This document shows positions 6,560 through 9,413 of a stretch of 9,413 nt of DNA, piece after piece (the stretch's first letter is position 1; the number at the start of each line of letters is the position of its first letter). Source of the DNA: a candidate division FCPU426 bacterium (GTDB lineage Bacteria > Oederibacteriota > PGYV01 > Palsa-1178); NCBI GenBank assembly GCA_003167475.1, contig PMTB01000136.1, positions 1-9,413 of the forward strand, written 5' to 3'. The notes below the pieces were generated by a model, which saw nothing but the letters and a program-made list of their open reading frames with translations, did no database searches and was not told where the DNA came from. A program made the position numbers and the translations under genes.

Positions 6560-8104
6560 ATGTTGAGCAAAGTTAAATCCGCCGCGATTTTGGGTATTGA
6601 CGCGTACGAAGTTGAGGTAGAAGTGGATATATCCCCCGGGCTCCCGGGGTTCTCGGTTGTAGGGCTTCCCGACACTTCGGTCAAGGAAAGCAAGGACCGC
6701 GTAAAATCAGCCGTGAATAATTCGGAGTACAAGTTCCCTCCCAACAAGAAGATCACGATCAATCTTTCCCCGGCTGACCGTAAAAAAGAAGGCCCGTCTT
6801 TTGACCTTCCCATAGCTGTCGGCATCATGGCCGCGGACAGCATGATAAACCACGACAAGTTGGAAGATTACATTATTGTGGGAGAACTCTCTTTGGACGG
6901 CTCCATAAACGCGGTCAAAGGCTGCCTTTCAATCGCCCTGCATGCCCGTGAAATGGGTTATAAAGGAGTGATTCTCCCCATGGCTAACGCTGATGAAGCC
7001 GCGGTTGTGGAAGGCGTGGACATAATACCGGTCGAAAGCCTTAAAGTAATTATCAACTTCCTGAATGACATCTTCGGTATCCCTCCGCACAAAATTGATA
7101 TAGTTGAGGTTTTTGCGCGTTCGTCCGTTTATCACGTGGATTTTTCCGAAGTCAAGGGACAGCAGTACATAAAACGCGCGCTTGAGATATCCGCGGCCGG
7201 CGGGCACAACCTGCTTATGATAGGCCCTCCCGGCTCTGGAAAGACCATGCTTGCCCGCAGGTTCCCGACCATACTCCCGGAAATGAACCTGGAAGAAGCC
7301 ATAGAAACAACAAAAATTCATTCAGTGTCAGGGCTGATGCGCGACAAATCCGCCCTGATAGCGACGCGCCAGTTCCGCTCCCCGCACCATACAATATCAG
7401 ACGCCGGTATGATAGGAGGCGGCGCCATCCCCAGGCCCGGCGAAGTATCCCTGTCTCACAACGGGGTTTTATTCCTGGATGAACTTCCGGAATTCAACAG
7501 GAACGTACTCGAAGTCCTCCGCCAGCCGCTTGAGGACCACATGGTGACAATAAGCCGGGCCGCCACTTCCATCACCTACCCTGCCCGCTTCATGCTGCTT
7601 TCCGCCATGAACCCCTGCCCATGCGGTTATTTCACGCATCCTACAAAAGCCTGCTCATGTTCCCCGCAGCAAAGGGAAAAATACATAAGCAAAATATCCG
7701 GGCCGCTGTTGGACAGGATTGACCTCCACGTGGACGTACCCGTGGTGCAGTACAGCGAACTGGTTTCAAAGGTGGAGGCGGAATCATCGACTGTCATAAG
7801 GGCGCGAGTAAACAGCGCGAGGAAGACCCAGGAAGCGCGCTTTAAAGGCACCAAAATATACTTTAACGCCCACATGGGTCCGAAACACCTGAGGAAGTAC
7901 TGCCTGCTGGACGCGCCGTCGCAGGGCCTGCTCAAAAGCGCGATAGAGAGCCTGGGTTTGTCCGCAAGGGCTTATGACAGGATACTGAAGGTCTCACGTA
8001 CCATAGCCGACCTGGAACAGGCGGAAAATATAACAACGTCAAATATAGCCGAGGCTATACAGTACAGGAGCCTTGACAGGGATTATTGGAAGGTCGGGGT
8101 GTAA
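6560..8104 (+). CDS. comM: ComM-type YifB/Mg-chelatase-like AAA+ ATPase
   Basis: The 514-residue protein has the standard ComM/YifB length and order. An N-terminal ChlI-like domain (about 1-165) begins MLSKVKSAAILGIDAYEVEV. An AAA+ core follows with Walker A GPPGSGKT (222-229), Walker B FLDE (D307, E308) and R386 in LLDRIDLH, then a C-terminal Mg-chelatase-type domain (about 400-510). A four-cysteine cluster, C353/C355/C365/C367, is typical of the family and may bind metal. In naturally competent bacteria ComM is a hexameric helicase that promotes branch migration when incoming single-stranded DNA recombines. The ATG at 6560 is preferred to GTG 6548 because GAGGGGTG (6543-6550) sits 9 nt upstream and family proteins start here. 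The next gene begins 2 nt after the stop. Confidence 0.93.
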   Translation: MLSKVKSAAILGIDAYEVEVEVDISPGLPGFSVVGLPDTSVKESKDRVKSAVNNSEYKFPPNKKITINLSPADRKKEGPSFDLPIAVGIMAADSMINHDKLEDYIIVGELSLDGSINAVKGCLSIALHAREMGYKGVILPMANADEAAVVEGVDIIPVESLKVIINFLNDIFGIPPHKIDIVEVFARSSVYHVDFSEVKGQQYIKRALEISAAGGHNLLMIGPPGSGKTMLARRFPTILPEMNLEEAIETTKIHSVSGLMRDKSALIATRQFRSPHHTISDAGMIGGGAIPRPGEVSLSHNGVLFLDELPEFNRNVLEVLRQPLEDHMVTISRAATSITYPARFMLLSAMNPCPCGYFTHPTKACSCSPQQREKYISKISGPLLDRIDLHVDVPVVQYSELVSKVEAESSTVIRARVNSARKTQEARFKGTKIYFNAHMGPKHLRKYCLLDAPSQGLLKSAIESLGLSARAYDRILKVSRTIADLEQAENITTSNIAEAIQYRSLDRDYWKVGV

Positions 8105-8106
8105 CA

Positions 8107-8664
8107 ATGACAAATGAACCCAGTGGAATCATACTGCCACACGGAGGGTATCAAAAACTAAAGTCATTCCAGATGTCCGAAATAGTCTACGACGCGACAG
8201 TTGTCTTTTGCGGCCGTTTTATAAACAAATATTCAAGGACGATTGACCAGATGGTACAGGCTGCAAGAAGCGGCAGGCAGAATATTGCGGAAGGCAGTAT
8301 GGCGTCCGGGATTTCCAAAGAAACCGAGATAAAACTTAATGGGGTGGCGAGAGCCAGCCTGGAAGAACTGCTGCTGGATTACCAGGACTTTTTAAGGCAG
8401 AACGGGCTCGGACTTTGGGACAAAAACGACGCCAGAGCTTTAGACATAAGGCGGCTTGGAAGCGCCCCTGATAGGTCATATAAGACTTATATGACCTATT
8501 TCGCGGGCCCTCCCGAGGCTTTTGCCAACGCAGCCGTCTGCCTTATTCACCAGACCAACTACCTGCTTGACCGGCAGTTACGGCAGCTGGAAATAGCGTT
8601 TGTCAGGGAAGGCGGCCTGAGGGAAAGGATGTTTAAGGCGCGGCTTGCCGAGAGACAAAAGTAA
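8107..8664 (+). CDS. Four-helix-bundle suffix-domain protein (S23/Avd-like superfamily)
   Basis: This is a 185-residue helical protein. The signature QMVQAARSGRQNIAEGS (48-64) and ARASLEELLLDYQDFLR mark the family named for the 23S rRNA intervening-sequence protein. The ending CLIHQTNYLLDRQLRQLE plus EGGLRERM is the extra 'suffix' helix region. Family members are small, basic, oligomeric helical bundles of mostly unknown role; Avd of diversity-generating retroelements is a distant relative that binds nucleic acid. ATG 8107 is preferred to TTG 8086: it is preceded by GGGGTG (8096-8101) and lies 2 nt after comM, implying translational coupling. The loop encoded by 8470-8499 (DRSYKTYMTY, residues 122-131) contains a perfect 29-bp DNA palindrome. 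A nucleic-acid role alongside ComM is an inference. Confidence 0.85.
   Translation: MTNEPSGIILPHGGYQKLKSFQMSEIVYDATVVFCGRFINKYSRTIDQMVQAARSGRQNIAEGSMASGISKETEIKLNGVARASLEELLLDYQDFLRQNGLGLWDKNDARALDIRRLGSAPDRSYKTYMTYFAGPPEAFANAAVCLIHQTNYLLDRQLRQLEIAFVREGGLRERMFKARLAERQK
8471..8499. repeat. Perfect 29-bp palindrome inside a coding sequence
   Basis: The half-site ATAGGTCATATAAG (8471-8484) is followed by one A (8485) and by its exact reverse complement (8486-8499). As RNA or single-stranded DNA it could fold into a 12-bp stem with a 5-nt loop. As duplex it offers a symmetric protein-binding or cruciform site. It encodes residues 122-131 of the four-helix-bundle protein. Confidence 0.9.
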
Positions 8665-8683
8665 TATCCTTCTCCTCTCCCAC

Positions 8684-8720
8684 AACAATGACCTGTTGAC
8701 TCACTCAATCGGTTATTGTT
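8684..8720 (+). promoter_or_regulatory. Imperfect inverted repeat flanking a -35 (operator candidate)
   Basis: AACAATGACC (8684-8693) and GGTTATTGTT (8711-8720) are complementary at 9 of 10 positions, the tenth being a G-T pair, with 17 nt between them. The pair brackets the TTGACT -35 and touches the -10 of the next gene. It could be an operator or a weak hairpin after the four-helix-bundle gene; no T-run follows it. Confidence 0.3.
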
Positions 8721-8725
8721 ATAAT
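8696..8725 (+). promoter_or_regulatory. Strong promoter placed for leaderless transcription
   Basis: TTGACT (8696-8701), an 18-bp spacer and TATAAT (8720-8725) preceded by TG (8717-8718) make a near-consensus extended promoter. The ATG at 8731 is only 5 nt beyond the -10, so the expected start site falls on or next to the ATG. There is no Shine-Dalgarno. Confidence 0.6.
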
Positions 8726-8730
8726 TAAAT

Positions 8731-9413
8731 ATGTTAAACATTGGAACAAGCGTAAAAAATTTCTTCACAAACGATATAAAATTTACAAAAAAAACAATCG
8801 CCGTTTTATTGATTTGTTCCGCGGTTTTTTATTCAATAAGATTTTACAGGCTGCTTTCATACCCTTCTGAATATTTTTGCGACGAACTGTCGGACATTAA
8901 TACAATAGTGGATAAAAGCCTTAAAATAAACACGTTATCCCCCCCCAGTATATCATCCGTGACTAAATTCAATATGTTCATCAATACCGGAAGCTTTTTT
9001 ACGCCTGTTATCAAGGAAAAGATCGAATATTACCGGCTGATAGCGGCGTCAATGAACTTACTTTTAATCTTCGGCATATTCCTGCTCACGTATTCCCTGT
9101 TTGGGATAGAAGCCGCAGTTGCCGCCCTGTTGATTTCCTCCGTTTCATTTTGGAATTTTTTCAACTCCCGGCTCTTTGACGGTAATAACTTTTCAGAAGT
9201 TGCCGGAATTTTCGCCTTATATTTCACCGTGAAATCAATAAAATCAAACTTGGCTTACGCATTGCCTGCCGCCGCCTTGGCGTTTTTTGGAATTTGCGCC
9301 TACTTATCAGGGATAATTTTCCTGCCGGCCATATTGTATGTTTTATTTGATTTTTATCTGTCCGGCTCCATTTCACCTTACAGGTTCTGGTTGCTATTTA
9401 TCTTCTATTTATC
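8731..9413 (+). CDS. Polytopic membrane protein, probable PMT/ArnT-type glycosyltransferase, N-terminal part
   Basis: The frame is open from ATG 8731 to the window edge: 227 residues are visible and no stop is reached. A first membrane helix lies at about 22-41. A loop follows with an acidic pair, D51-E52, then closely packed hydrophobic helices at about 104-125, 126-145, 156-170, 174-190, 191-210 and from 217 on. An acidic DE pair in the first outer loop, then RLIAASMNLLLIFGIFLL and a SFWNFFNSRLFDGNNFSE block, resembles GT39-like polyprenol-phosphate-sugar transferases (PMT, ArnT), where that Asp is catalytic. Those enzymes attach sugars to proteins or lipids outside the cytoplasm. The similarity is by pattern only; another multi-helix membrane protein is possible. 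The start rests on promoter position because no ribosome site is visible. Confidence 0.6.
   Translation, partial: MLNIGTSVKNFFTNDIKFTKKTIAVLLICSAVFYSIRFYRLLSYPSEYFCDELSDINTIVDKSLKINTLSPPSISSVTKFNMFINTGSFFTPVIKEKIEYYRLIAASMNLLLIFGIFLLTYSLFGIEAAVAALLISSVSFWNFFNSRLFDGNNFSEVAGIFALYFTVKSIKSNLAYALPAAALAFFGICAYLSGIIFLPAILYVLFDFYLSGSISPYRFWLLFIFYL

Noticed and set aside
6634..6649. CCCCGGG-CT-CCCGGGG inverted repeat in comM
   Set aside because: It encodes the family-conserved PGLPG turn, and proline/glycine codons give this symmetry readily. There is no need for a DNA function.
8086..8106. TTG start overlapping comM for the four-helix-bundle protein
   Set aside because: It adds seven residues without family support and would displace the GGGGTG ribosome site. 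ATG 8107 is better placed.
9030..9227. Minus-strand frame of 65 codons near the window end
   Set aside because: It lies opposite a clear polytopic membrane protein frame that continues past the edge. The antisense product is Lys/Arg rich with no start signals.

Overview
The window looks like chromosomal DNA from a Gram-negative-type, probably uncultivated bacterium. The evidence is two outer-membrane beta-barrel genes with C-terminal aromatic residues, Shine-Dalgarno sequences of the GGAGG/GAGGTG type, bacterial -35/-10 promoters, and heavy use of ATA isoleucine codons. The mix of a TPR/proline-rich protein, a four-helix-bundle 'suffix' protein and AT-rich intergenic palindromes reminds me of candidate phyla such as Omnitrophota, Elusimicrobiota or Goldbacteria. 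No marker gene is present, so the phylum is a guess.

Layout. Positions 1-1175 hold the end of one beta-barrel gene and a complete paralogue of it. A 667-residue protein follows closely (1195-3198), with about nine TPRs and a long proline-rich tail. Next come a 136-bp inverted-repeat element (3200-3335), a promoter and a single-domain cyclic-nucleotide-binding protein (3422-3877). That gene converges on a minus-strand pair: a PLP aminotransferase (3965-5143) preceded by an FAD-dependent reductase of the geranylgeranyl-reductase/lycopene-cyclase type (5181-6350). A perfect 22-bp inverted repeat lies at the convergence point, and both genes end inside its arms. A second, partly deleted copy of the 136-bp element (6371-6494) separates the reductase from comM (6560-8104). 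comM is tightly coupled to a four-helix-bundle suffix-domain protein (8107-8664). The window ends inside a polytopic membrane protein resembling PMT/ArnT-type glycosyltransferases (8731 onward), which has no stop codon before the window edge.

How the genes may work together. The barrels and TPR protein form one forward block that may serve the cell envelope. The reductase and aminotransferase probably share transcription, with an extra promoter before the aminotransferase. comM and the four-helix-bundle gene form an operon, which suggests a role in DNA uptake or recombination for the small protein.

The most unusual signals are in the DNA itself. They are a perfect 29-bp palindrome inside the four-helix-bundle gene, two families of palindromic intergenic elements, and an identical TGTTATAAT -10 box placed 5-6 nt before the ATG of two genes that lack a Shine-Dalgarno, which suggests leaderless mRNAs. 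I saw no rRNA, tRNA, CRISPR array, transposase or phage gene.
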